A stretch of 40,204 bases of DNA, from NCBI GenBank assembly GCA_031280915.1, contig JAITGC010000055.1:1-40204 (forward strand), given 5' to 3'. The notes beneath the pieces are model-generated. The model saw only the letters and a list, made by a program, of their open reading frames with translations. It did not search any database and was not told where the DNA came from. The DNA is from Desulfovibrio sp. Lineage in GTDB: Bacteria > Desulfobacterota > Desulfovibrionia > Desulfovibrionales > Desulfovibrionaceae. Made by a program: the position numbers and the translations under genes. Within the stretch, counting starts at the first letter, position 1; the number at the start of each line of letters is the position of its first letter. Below are positions 24,930 through 33,287 of this stretch, piece by piece.

Positions 24930-25922
24930 TTGCACCCTTTGCTTTCAGTTGTTTTGCGCGCGTCTGAGGCTGTCATCGGCGGCCAGGCCGTTATGGAAGG
25001 CGTGATGATGCGCAAGGGAGCGAACTATGCCCTTGCCCTGCGCCTGCCGGACGGCAGTATCACTGTGCGGCGCATGCCCTGGTTTTTCCTGACACGTCTC
25101 CCATTGCTGAAAAAGCCCTTTTTGCGCGGTTTCCCTCTGCTTGTGGAGACCCTCGTCAACGGCATCCGGGCGCTGAACATCTCTGTGGAAGCCGTTGCCG
25201 GGGAAGAGCACAATCCCGTCACAAAACGCCAGCTTGTTTTGACGGTCATACTGGCCTTTGCAATGGCCATTGGCCTTTTTGTCGTGGGTCCGCATTTTCT
25301 TTCCCTGCTGATGCGCGGCCTTCGCCTTGGCGGAGACGTGGAGGGGCTTACCTTTCATCTCTGGGATGGTTTTTTCAAATGCTGCGTATTTTTGGCCTAT
25401 ATCAGGCTTATTGCCTTGACGCCGGAAATACGCCGCGTTTTTCAGTATCACGGGGCGGAGCACAAAAGCATACACGCCTGGGAGGCGGGAGGCGAAATCA
25501 CAGCCGCGCGGGCGGAAACAATGAGTCGTCTGCACCCCCGCTGCGGCACCACTTTTCTGCTCTTTGTCATCTGCCTTTCCGTTGTTCTGCATGCGCTGCT
25601 CGTGCCCTTGTTTCTGTATTTCCACATGCCGCAGAGCGTGGCGGTCAAGCACGGCGCCGTTTTGCTTCTCAAGCTGTTGCTTGTCATGCCCATCAGCGCT
25701 GTGGCCTATGAGTTGATACGCTACGCGGCGCGCTTGCCCGACGGCCCGCGGGCGGCTATTTTGCGCGCCCCCGGCCTTGCTTTGCAGAAATTCACCACCT
25801 GTGAGCCGGACAGAAGTCAGGTGGATGTGGCTCTGGTGGCCCTCAGGGAAGCGCTCGGCCCCGAGGAGGGAAGCCACATCAAAACGGCGCCGTATAAAAA
25901 AGAACTTGAAACATGCGCATAG
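24930..25922 (+). CDS. DUF1385 (YqhQ-like) membrane protein
   Basis: An inner-membrane protein of about 320-330 residues with the family hallmark IGGQAVMEGVMMRKG near its N-terminus and FQYHGAEHKSIHAWEAG in the middle, then LHPRCGTTFLLFVICLSVVLHALLV. About four to five membrane helices. The function of the family is not firmly known. The start is uncertain: no ATG precedes the hallmark, so TTG at 24930 or 24954 is likely; the ATG at 24993 would cut into the motif. The frame stays open upstream into rpmE, but that overlap is not expected to be coding. It is located between rpmE and prfA, as in many bacteria. Confidence 0.82.
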   Translation: MHPLLSVVLRASEAVIGGQAVMEGVMMRKGANYALALRLPDGSITVRRMPWFFLTRLPLLKKPFLRGFPLLVETLVNGIRALNISVEAVAGEEHNPVTKRQLVLTVILAFAMAIGLFVVGPHFLSLLMRGLRLGGDVEGLTFHLWDGFFKCCVFLAYIRLIALTPEIRRVFQYHGAEHKSIHAWEAGGEITAARAETMSRLHPRCGTTFLLFVICLSVVLHALLVPLFLYFHMPQSVAVKHGAVLLLKLLLVMPISAVAYELIRYAARLPDGPRAAILRAPGLALQKFTTCEPDRSQVDVALVALREALGPEEGSHIKTAPYKKELETCA

Positions 25923-25955
25923 CCGCGCCTTTTCCCGCCATTGCCGGAGAAAACC

Positions 25956-27023
25956 ATGTTCGCCAAACTGGAAAGCCTTGAAAAAAAATATCTGGAACTT
26001 GAAGAAGCCCTTGCCGGCCCGGACGTATTCAACGACCAGGAACACTACCGCAAACTGGCCAAGGCGCACGCTGATCTGCGTGACGTCATCCGCCTGTTTC
26101 GCCGTCACAGGGAACTGGAAAACGAACTCGTGGAAATGAGGCGGATGCTCCATGATGACGACCCGGAAATAAAAGCCCTCGCCCAGGAGGAAATCCGCAA
26201 GGCCGAAGAGGAATTGCCGCGGCTGGAGGGGGAACTCAAGGTGGCCTTGCTGCCGGCGGATCCACTGGATGAAAAAAATACGATTCTGGAAATACGGGCC
26301 GGCACGGGCGGCGAAGAGGCTGCGCTGTTCGCGGCGGACCTTTTTCGCATGTATTGCCGTTACGCGGAGATCATGGGCTGGCAGGCGGAACTGATGAGTT
26401 CCTCCCCTTCGGAATCCGGCGGCGTCAAGGAGGTGATTTGCCTTGTCTCCGGCGTCAAGGTATACAGCCGCCTCAAATTCGAGGCAGGAACCCACAGGGT
26501 GCAGCGCGTCCCGGCTACGGAGGCGCAGGGGCGCATTCACACCTCGGCGGCCACGGTGGCTGTTATGCCGGAAGCGGAGGAAGTGGATGTGGAAATCAGG
26601 CCCGATGATCTGCGCATAGACATTTTCCGCGCCTCGGGCGCGGGCGGGCAGCATGTCAACAAAACGGAATCGGCTGTCCGCATTACCCATATTCCCACAG
26701 GCACCGTGGTCACCTGCCAGGACGAACGCTCGCAACACAAAAACAAGGCCAGGGCCATGAAGGTGCTTGCCTCCCGCATTCTGGCGGCGGAGCGGGAGCG
26801 GCAGAATTCGGAAATGTCCGCCGGCCGCAAGGCTCAGGTGGGTTCCGGCGACCGTTCGGAGCGCATACGCACCTACAATTTCCCCCAGGGGCGCTGTACG
26901 GATCACCGCATCAACCTGACCCTGTACTCCCTTGAACGCATTATGGAAGGGGAGCTGACGCCCCTTGTGGAAGCACTGTCAACGGCGGCACAGGCCGAAG
27001 CGCTGAAAGCCCAGGCCGGGTAG
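25956..27023 (+). CDS. prfA: Peptide chain release factor 1
   Basis: A 355-residue class I release factor that reads UAA and UAG. The codon-recognition tripeptide PAT is in [20 protein letters not shown], and the catalytic GGQ is in [20 protein letters not shown]. The N-terminal helical domain and the C-terminal [23 protein letters not shown] segment are also typical. ATG 25956 has GGAGA upstream and gives the usual length. A gene for the PrmC methyltransferase, often next to prfA, is not seen downstream; the next gene is convergent. Confidence 0.97.
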   Translation: MFAKLESLEKKYLELEEALAGPDVFNDQEHYRKLAKAHADLRDVIRLFRRHRELENELVEMRRMLHDDDPEIKALAQEEIRKAEEELPRLEGELKVALLPADPLDEKNTILEIRAGTGGEEAALFAADLFRMYCRYAEIMGWQAELMSSSPSESGGVKEVICLVSGVKVYSRLKFEAGTHRVQRVPATEAQGRIHTSAATVAVMPEAEEVDVEIRPDDLRIDIFRASGAGGQHVNKTESAVRITHIPTGTVVTCQDERSQHKNKARAMKVLASRILAAERERQNSEMSAGRKAQVGSGDRSERIRTYNFPQGRCTDHRINLTLYSLERIMEGELTPLVEALSTAAQAEALKAQAG

Positions 27024-27108
27024 CCGCCCTTAAACAAAGATTTTCGCTTTCCTTAGCATACCCGCTTCAGTCGGGCGGGGCCAGCCCATCATTTCAAGTA
27101 TGGATGCT

Positions 27109-27981
27109 CTATTCCGTGTGCCCTTCGTCGATACTGTCAATGATGCGGCCCTGCAACCAGACGTAAGCGTCCACCTCATGGCCTTGTTCGGGAACATAAT
27201 CCCCCAGGACAGCCTTGGAAACAAAGACCGGCAGGCGCATCGGCTCCCTGTTTTCAAAGGGAAAGGCCAAATACAGGATTTTGAGCGGCATTTTTTCCAA
27301 TTCGCAATCGGCGACCTCTTCCACAAGGCCACGCAATTCATATTCGCAAAAGTTTCTCCCCGGCAGAATTATCCGTTTTCCGGTCATATCCACTTTGAGC
27401 GGCGGCACATCCAGCCCGCTTTTGCCGGGATTTTCCGTCAGCCAGGCGGTCGCCCAGGCTTCATAACGCGGCCCCCGCGTTATGGAAATTTCGTCCAGCA
27501 GGGCTTTACGCAGCCCGTAGGCAAGGCCGGCCAGCAGAAAGGTGTGGGTGACCCCCGGCGTGAGGGCCTCAATGTCACGGGAATAGAGCGGATTGAAAAA
27601 CCAGAGGGGGTTTTCCCCGTCAATCATACTGACGGCAACATTGGCCAGATGCCCGCGTTCCCAAGGGCGCGCCTCCTCCACGGTCAGGTCATTGGGCAGA
27701 CCCTCCAGAAGAGGCGCGACCGTCACCGGAGAAAGTTCTTTTTCCGGTTCTCCGGCCATGAGCACGGCGGCCCTGGCGGGCTGGTCCTGCGGCCAGGCCA
27801 TGAGCACATATTCCTTGCCGTCGCGTCGCCACTGCCAGACGGGACGCGTTCCTCCCGCGTGCAGAACAGTGCCGACGATCTGCGACATGATTGCGGCGGG
27901 ATTTCGGCCGGTGATCGCGGCCCAGGCGTCCCCCAAACCCTCAAAATGAACGCGCTCTCTGCCTGCGGAGAGATTTTCCAT
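27109..27981 (-). CDS. Conserved-looking protein of unknown function downstream of pnp
   Basis: A 290-residue protein I do not recognise. It is probably cytosolic: no signal peptide and no membrane helix. Visible features are an N-terminal HFEGLGDAWAAITGRNPAAIM, a central AVSMIDGENPLWFFNPLYSRD, a GLAYGLRKALLDEI helix, and a C-terminal beta-rich part ending DAYVWLQGRIIDSIDEGH. The start at 27981 is chosen because GGAGG lies six bases upstream; two codons further upstream another ATG touches that site, and the longer frame runs into the pnp gene. It follows pnp by only 22 bases on the same strand, so it is the likely last gene of a truB-rpsO-pnp unit. Codon use looks like the neighbours, arguing for a resident gene. 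Confidence 0.8.
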   Translation of the reverse strand: MENLSAGRERVHFEGLGDAWAAITGRNPAAIMSQIVGTVLHAGGTRPVWQWRRDGKEYVLMAWPQDQPARAAVLMAGEPEKELSPVTVAPLLEGLPNDLTVEEARPWERGHLANVAVSMIDGENPLWFFNPLYSRDIEALTPGVTHTFLLAGLAYGLRKALLDEISITRGPRYEAWATAWLTENPGKSGLDVPPLKVDMTGKRIILPGRNFCEYELRGLVEEVADCELEKMPLKILYLAFPFENREPMRLPVFVSKAVLGDYVPEQGHEVDAYVWLQGRIIDSIDEGHTE

Positions 27982-28003
27982 ATTCATCCTCCACAAAGAC
28001 CCG

Positions 28004-30235
28004 TCAGCGCCGGTCGCGGTCGCGGCCGCGCCGCCCGCCGCGATCTCCGGAGGAACGCTCGCCCTTGTCGTATCTGTCATGACGCGGCGGCCGCGCGGTT
28101 GATTCAGGATTCCAGGGATGCCCCTGCTCCTCCAGCAGTACGGCCTTGCGGCTGGCGCGGATGCGGTCTCCGTTTATTTCAATGACCTTCACCAGCATAT
28201 CCTCGCCCAGACGCGCCACGTCGCCGGGTTGCTCCACCCGCCCGACGTCAAGCTGGGACACATGCACAAGGGCTTCCACATTGGGCAGGACTTCCACAAT
28301 GGCCCCTATTTCCATAATCTTGCGGACTTTGGCCTTATAATTTTTGCCCAGTTCCGGGCGCTGATCATAATAGGAAACCATCTCGCGCGCCTTTTCCAGC
28401 GCTTCGGCCGTGGGCGCGAAAATGGAAACCTTGCCGGAGTCCTCGATGTCCACCGATGCCCCGGTTGCCGCTGTGATGGCCTTGATGTTTTTGCCGCCGG
28501 GGCCGATAATCAGGCGGATGATGTCAGGATTGACAAATATTTCAGCATGTTGCGGCGCATATGGAGAAAGCTCTTTGCGTGCTTTGGGCAGGGCTTTCGC
28601 CATTTCGTCCAGGATGTGCAGACGTGCTTCGCGCGCCTGGCGCATGGCCGCCATCATAATGTCGGTGGTCAGGCCGGTGACTTTGATGTCCATCTGTACG
28701 CCGGTTACGCCTTCGGCGGTGCCCGCGATCTTGAAATCCATGTCGCCCAGGGCGTCTTCATCTCCCAGGATGTCGGTGAGCACAATGAATTTGTCGCTTT
28801 CCTTGATAAGGCCCATGGCCACGCCGGCTACCGGCGCGTTGACCGGCACCCCCGCGTCCATGAGGGAAAGGGAGCCGCCGCACACAGCGGCCATGGAGGA
28901 AGAGCCGTTGGATTCCATGGTTTCGGCCACCACACGCAAAGTAAACGGGAAATCCTCATCAGGGGGCAGAATGGGGCGCAAGGATTTTTCGGCCAGGGCG
29001 CCGTGCCCGATTTCCCGCCGGGAAACCCGCACGGGCTTTACTTCGCCGACGCAGTATGGAGGGAAGTTATAGTGCAGCATGAAGCGTTTGGTCACGTCGC
29101 CGGTCAGGGAATCCATGCGCTGTTCGTCCGTTGTGGAACCGAGGGTCGCAATCACCAGCGACTTTGTTTCCCCCCGGCAGAACAGCGCGGAGCCGTGGGC
29201 CCTGGGCAAAACGCCCGTCTGTATCTGAATGGGGCGCACGCTCTTTACATCCCGGCCGTCAATGCGCGTGCCTTCATTGACGATACGGGCGCGCACCAGC
29301 TTTTTTTCCAGATCGGCGATGATGTCCGGCACGAATTTGAGTTCTCCGGGATTTTCCGCGATGGCGGGAATTTCTTTCAACGCTTCCATCACGCGTTCTT
29401 TTACCGCCCTGCGCGCCTTTTTGCGCGGCAGTTTGTCAGGGATGCGCAGGGCTTCTTCCAGCCCGGCATCTTTGGCAAGAGCATGAACGCGGGTGACCAG
29501 GGCGCTGTCTTCCTCCGGGGTGGAGAATTCCATTTTCTGTTTGCCGCAAAGCTCACGCAGCTTGAATTGCGCGTCGATCAGCGGCTGAATTTCCTTTTTT
29601 CCCCATTCCAGGGCTTCAATGATTACATCCTCGGGTAAAAAGCGGGTGGCGCCCTCCACCATTGTCAAGGCGTCTCTTGAGGCCGCGAAAATGATGTTCA
29701 GATCGCTCTGTTCCTGTTGCTCATAGGAAGGGTTGAGCACAAAGCGGCCGCCGATGCGTCCGATACGGCCGCCGGCCACCGGGCCTTCAAAGGGCAGAGA
29801 AGAAATCATCAGCGCGGCCGAGGCGCCGGTGAGGGCCAGCACATCCGATTCGTTTTCCTGGTCCGCCGAAATCACGCTGGCCAGAACCTGCACATCCTCC
29901 CCCAGTCCTTTGGGGAAAAGGGGGCGAATGGGCCTGTCGATAAGGCGTGAAACCAGCGTTTCGCGTTCGGACGGGCGTCCTATCTCCCTGCGAAAAAAAC
30001 TGCCGGGAATACGCCCGGCGGCGTACATTTTTTCAGAGTATTCCACCGTGAGGGGAAAAAATCCCTTGTCGGTCTCCAATGGTTGTGAACACACCGTCAC
30101 CAGCACAACCGTGCCGCCGCACTGCATCCACACCGCTCCGTCCGCCTGATTGGCGAGCCGGCCGTTTTCAAAAATGATTTCCTTGCCGCCGAGTTCGGCG
30201 ACAACGCGTGTCGGGTTGAAAATATCCTGCAACAT
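28004..30235 (-). CDS. pnp: Polyribonucleotide nucleotidyltransferase (PNPase)
   Basis: A 743-residue phosphorolytic 3'-5' exoribonuclease. It contains the two RNase PH-like domains (IGRPSERETLVSRLIDRPIRPLFP in the first; LFCRGETKSLVIATLGS and FPFTLRVVAETMESNGSSSMA in the second), the catalytic aspartate region DILGDEDALGDMDFKIAGT, a KH domain (IIGPGGKNIKAITAATGASVDIEDSG) and an S1 domain (GAIVEVLPNVEALVHVSQLD). A basic, low-complexity tail (RHDRYDKGERSSGDRGGRRG) extends past S1 and may aid RNA binding. The order truB-rpsO-pnp is classic, and rpsO lies 49 bases upstream. Confidence 0.97.
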   Translation of the reverse strand: MLQDIFNPTRVVAELGGKEIIFENGRLANQADGAVWMQCGGTVVLVTVCSQPLETDKGFFPLTVEYSEKMYAAGRIPGSFFRREIGRPSERETLVSRLIDRPIRPLFPKGLGEDVQVLASVISADQENESDVLALTGASAALMISSLPFEGPVAGGRIGRIGGRFVLNPSYEQQEQSDLNIIFAASRDALTMVEGATRFLPEDVIIEALEWGKKEIQPLIDAQFKLRELCGKQKMEFSTPEEDSALVTRVHALAKDAGLEEALRIPDKLPRKKARRAVKERVMEALKEIPAIAENPGELKFVPDIIADLEKKLVRARIVNEGTRIDGRDVKSVRPIQIQTGVLPRAHGSALFCRGETKSLVIATLGSTTDEQRMDSLTGDVTKRFMLHYNFPPYCVGEVKPVRVSRREIGHGALAEKSLRPILPPDEDFPFTLRVVAETMESNGSSSMAAVCGGSLSLMDAGVPVNAPVAGVAMGLIKESDKFIVLTDILGDEDALGDMDFKIAGTAEGVTGVQMDIKVTGLTTDIMMAAMRQAREARLHILDEMAKALPKARKELSPYAPQHAEIFVNPDIIRLIIGPGGKNIKAITAATGASVDIEDSGKVSIFAPTAEALEKAREMVSYYDQRPELGKNYKAKVRKIMEIGAIVEVLPNVEALVHVSQLDVGRVEQPGDVARLGEDMLVKVIEINGDRIRASRKAVLLEEQGHPWNPESTARPPRHDRYDKGERSSGDRGGRRGRDRDRR

Positions 30236-30284
30236 GTCATGATTTCCTTATATGGGAAGGGGGTCCGGCAAAGGCCGGCGGGGG

Positions 30285-30554
30285 TTACTTGCGCAAGCCA
30301 AGTTTTTCAATAAGCGCGCGGTAGCGCTGAATATCTTTTTTCTTCAGATAATTCAGCATATTGCGGCGTTGCCCAACCAGTTTGAGCAGGCCGGTGCGGG
30401 AATGAAAATCCTTTTTGTGCACCTTGAAATGCCCGGTCAGTCCTTCAATGCGCGCTGTCAGCAGAGCCACCTGCACTTCGGGGGAGCCGGTATCTCCCTC
30501 ATGTTTCGCATGGGCCTCCATCACCGTTCTTTTCTGTTCCGCGTTCATCACCAC
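30285..30554 (-). CDS. rpsO: 30S ribosomal protein S15
   Basis: An 89-residue S15 with the conserved [38 protein letters not shown] and [16 protein letters not shown]. Start codons GTG, GTG and ATG follow one another (30554, 30551, 30548); AAGGAG lies seven bases before the first GTG, so either GTG 30554 or ATG 30548 may be used. A CCGGC-AAA-GGCCGG stem sits in the gap to pnp and may mark a processing site. Confidence 0.96.
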   Translation of the reverse strand: MVMNAEQKRTVMEAHAKHEGDTGSPEVQVALLTARIEGLTGHFKVHKKDFHSRTGLLKLVGQRRNMLNYLKKKDIQRYRALIEKLGLRK

Positions 30555-30581
30555 AGCAGTTCTCCTTTTCTTGGGAAAAGA

Positions 30582-31541
30582 TTAATTCCAAAGTCCCCGC
30601 AATACGGTCCAGCAATGCGCCGTCTCCGCCCCGCGTTCCGCCAGGGCCAGAACATCGCCCCTGTACAGCAGAAGCGCTCTTTTCGCCTCAGTCTCCAAGG
30701 GGCGAAAAACAGGCAGCCCGTTGCGCACCCGCCCGGCCTCGCCGGGGGTAAGCTCCACTCTCGCCCAGTCCGGCAGCGCTTCGGTCACGGGGCGCAGATA
30801 CCGGGCCAGGAGAGGGGGGGTGGCTTCCATGTCCCGCAGATGGCAGGACACATCCAGACCGAAAGGGTGACTGTACTCCCGGGTCAGTTCCGTGAGCACG
30901 GCTCCGCACCCCAGTCGCATCCCCAAGCTGTGGGCCAGGGAGCGTATATAGGTGCCGGAACTGCAAGTGACCCGAAAGCGCACAAACGGCAAGCTCACAT
31001 CAAGCGTGTCCGCCTGTGAAATATATGTACCTTTGACTTTTTGCGGCATATCCTGCCCTTTCCGTGCCAGCCTGTACAAGGGCTGCCCGTTGTGCTTCGC
31101 GGCGGAATACGGAGGCACAGGCTGCTCGCGGATTTCACGCCACAGGGCGACCTCTCTGAGCACATCCTCAACGCTGACGCTGTCCCACAGGGATTCGGCA
31201 AGGACATTGCCTTGGCGGTCCCAGGTGTCCGTCGTCTGCCCGAGGCGCAGAACGCCGTTGTATATCTTGCATCCGCCGGCCATCAGGTGCGAGGAGAGCT
31301 TTGTCGCCTGCCCGAGCAGCACCAACAGCACACCGGAGGCAAGCGGGTCAAGGGTGCCGGCATGGCCTATCTTTTTTTGGCCGAGCCGTTTGATTGCCGC
31401 AAGACAACGGGTCGAAGCCGGCCCTGAGGGCTTGTTCAGCACCAGCACTCCGTGCAGCTGCGGCAAGGGCGTCGCGTGGCCCCCCGGCCTTTCGGCCGTT
31501 TCCGCATCAGTCATACGCGCATCAGTCATACGCAAGAGCAT
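30582..31541 (-). CDS. truB: tRNA pseudouridine(55) synthase TruB
   Basis: A TruB enzyme of up to 319 residues that makes pseudouridine 55 in the tRNA T-loop. The catalytic aspartate lies in KKIGHAGTLDPLASGVLLVL; other markers are NKPSGPAST, the Y-containing KIYNGVLRLGQTTDTWD, PPYSAAKHNGQPLYRLAR and CSSGTYIRSLA. The C-terminal part includes a PUA-like domain. The start is ambiguous: ATG 31541, 31529 and 31514 are in frame, and the last two arise from a 15-bp tandem duplication (31503-31532). No strong ribosome binding site distinguishes them. It is the first gene of the rpsO-pnp unit. Confidence 0.94.
   Translation of the reverse strand: MLLRMTDARMTDAETAERPGGHATPLPQLHGVLVLNKPSGPASTRCLAAIKRLGQKKIGHAGTLDPLASGVLLVLLGQATKLSSHLMAGGCKIYNGVLRLGQTTDTWDRQGNVLAESLWDSVSVEDVLREVALWREIREQPVPPYSAAKHNGQPLYRLARKGQDMPQKVKGTYISQADTLDVSLPFVRFRVTCSSGTYIRSLAHSLGMRLGCGAVLTELTREYSHPFGLDVSCHLRDMEATPPLLARYLRPVTEALPDWARVELTPGEAGRVRNGLPVFRPLETEAKRALLLYRGDVLALAERGAETAHCWTVLRGLWN
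31503..31532. repeat. 15-bp tandem duplication at the truB start
   Basis: CGCATCAGTCATACG occurs twice in direct succession. On the coding strand each unit supplies an ATG (MTDAR MTDA), so copy number changes would alter the N-terminus in 5-residue steps without breaking the frame. Confidence 0.8.
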
Positions 31542-31614
31542 TTACTATCAGCAGCGGGGCGGCATGTCAAAATATACTTGCACCCGCCGCCATTGTCGCC
31601 ACCCTGAAGCACGT

Positions 31615-31718
31615 TCATTTTGAAATGCTTGCTTGACGGGGAAGCAGGTTTGCCTTGCGGCATTTTGTGGCGCGGATTTTTAAAAATCCGCGCTGAGCGG
31701 TCAAACATTTTCAAAGGG
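31615..31718. repeat. Repeat family 1, copy D
   Basis: Near-identical to 12551-12659 in reverse orientation: CATTTTGAAATGCTTGC, CGTC/GACGG region, GGCGCGGATTTTTAAAAATCC stem, then GCTGAGCGGTCAAACATTTTC. It fills most of the gap between truB and the FadL-like gene. Confidence 0.8.
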
Positions 31719-31727
31719 TAAACCGCC

Positions 31728-33017
31728 CTAAAACGTATAGCCCAGGGAGAGCATGTAGATGTTCGCCACCACGCTTTCCGTGCGGCCGCCGGTTATTCCG
31801 CTGAGCTGATTGTTGCGGATTCCCGCGCTTCTCGTGGTGTCGTAGCTTACGGGGTTGACCCAGATATGCGCATAGGCGAAATCCAGGGTAAAGTCGTTCC
31901 ATTTGACGCCGGTGCCCAGCGTCAGCATCTGCCGGCCGTTGGTGGGGATCATGTAATCCGCGTGGTACTCGTTCAGCACCGGGGTTTCGTACAGAAAACC
32001 GGCCCTGAGCGCCCACCAGTCCAGGGGCTTGTATTCCACGCCGAGGCTGAGGCTCCAGCCGTCGCGCCATTCCTTGTCGCTGATGGAAGCATAGTCGCTG
32101 TCCATATAAATGTTCAGCGCGTTGTAGGTGGACCAGCGCGTCCACATGACGTCAGCCTCAAAGCTCAGGTTGTCCAGCGGCTTCCAGGCGATGCCCAGCA
32201 CGGCGGAATCCGGCAGTTGCAGCGTCGTGTGCGCGTTGGTGTCGCGGGCTTGCGGCAGATGCTGGCCAAGGGGATTGATCAGCAGGTTGTTGCCGTGTTC
32301 GGAAAATTTAACTTTTCCGCTGACGTTGAGCGTGACCTGGCTTTTGTAGGCCAGGCCGACGGACCATTGCTCATTGATGCGCGCGTGCAGGCCCAGATGC
32401 GCGCCAAAGCCCCATCCGTCGCCCTGCAGGTTCATGTCGTTGTCGCGGATGACTCCGGGCGAGGACATTATCGGCACCTTGTTGCTCATGTATAAATCCG
32501 CGTACATCGCCTCCAGGCCGGCCGACACGGAAAGAACATCGTTGATTTTGTAAGCCAGCGTGGGGACAAAGGAGAGGGTACGCACGCCGATGTCATAGAC
32601 ATTGTAGCGGCCGGACCAGCTTTCCGCATAGGAGTTGCCGAGTCCGAAACGGGAGAAGAGACCCAGGCCCAGCCAGACGTTGTCATTGAACTGACAGGCG
32701 GCATAGGCGTGGGGGATGAACCAGATATTGGGCTTGGTCGTGGTGTTGTGGCTGCTTCCGTTCTGTTCCACCTTGATGGTACCCAGCGGCGCCACCAGTG
32801 CGCCGCCGCCCATCAGGCTTATACCAGGCAGTTGCGTGATGCCCGCCGCGTTGTAGGCCAGCGCCGAAGCATCGTCAGCCAGCCCGGTTACGCTCCCAGC
32901 CATGGACAAGCCACGGGCGCTCCATTCCCGCAGGGCAAAGCCTTCCGCATGAATCCGCTGCGGAGGGGAAAAAATGAAAAATGCGGCGACAAGGCAACAG
33001 ACACGTGAAAATTTCAT
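31728..33017 (-). CDS. FadL/OmpP1/TodX-family outer membrane protein
   Basis: A 429-residue outer membrane beta-barrel of the FadL family, which lets hydrophobic molecules such as long-chain fatty acids or aromatics cross the outer membrane. A signal peptide is clear (MKFSRVCCLVAAFFIFSPP...HAEG, cleavage after the HA). The mature start GFALREWSARGLSMAGSVTG with DDASALAYNAAGITQLPG is the family hatch pattern. Alternating barrel strands run to the terminal LSLGYTF, ending with the C-terminal aromatic needed for BAM assembly. GGAGG lies about seven bases before the ATG. The ligand is unknown; it stands alone, behind a repeat-containing gap downstream of priA. Confidence 0.93.
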   Translation of the reverse strand: MKFSRVCCLVAAFFIFSPPQRIHAEGFALREWSARGLSMAGSVTGLADDASALAYNAAGITQLPGISLMGGGALVAPLGTIKVEQNGSSHNTTTKPNIWFIPHAYAACQFNDNVWLGLGLFSRFGLGNSYAESWSGRYNVYDIGVRTLSFVPTLAYKINDVLSVSAGLEAMYADLYMSNKVPIMSSPGVIRDNDMNLQGDGWGFGAHLGLHARINEQWSVGLAYKSQVTLNVSGKVKFSEHGNNLLINPLGQHLPQARDTNAHTTLQLPDSAVLGIAWKPLDNLSFEADVMWTRWSTYNALNIYMDSDYASISDKEWRDGWSLSLGVEYKPLDWWALRAGFLYETPVLNEYHADYMIPTNGRQMLTLGTGVKWNDFTLDFAYAHIWVNPVSYDTTRSAGIRNNQLSGITGGRTESVVANIYMLSLGYTF

Positions 33018-33124
33018 AACACCTCCAACTGAACCCCAATAATATCGGCCAATACACCCTGAATCCGCGGGCTTTTTGTCCCCGGCAACGTGTATCGTCT
33101 TTGCGCGTTCATCCAGGGCAAATT

Positions 33125-33250
33125 ACCATTGAAAATGTATAATTGCCCTGCAAGGATTTTCTGATCAACGCGGGTTTTTTGAAAATCCGCGCCACGAAAT
33201 GCTTGCAAGGCGAACTTGCTTCGCCGCCAGAACAATTTCAAAGTGAAATC
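33125..33250. repeat. Repeat family 1, copy E
   Basis: Copy in the same orientation as copy A, with ACCATTGAAAATGT, an altered first stem, GAAAATCCGCGCCACGAAAT, GCTTGCAAGGCGAACTTGCT and the end CAATTTCAAAGTGAAAT. It occupies the gap between priA and the FadL-like gene. Confidence 0.7.
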
Positions 33251-33287
33251 TTCCTAGATCCTAGAAGGGCTGACAAAAAGCGAAAAT

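Noticed and set aside
24945..26906. 653-codon minus-strand frame across DUF1385 and prfA
   Set aside because: Both genes on the other strand are unambiguous; the frame is their shadow.
28118..29638. 506-codon plus-strand frame opposite pnp
   Set aside because: It mirrors a textbook PNPase gene and its product is His/Gly-rich, as expected from an antisense frame.
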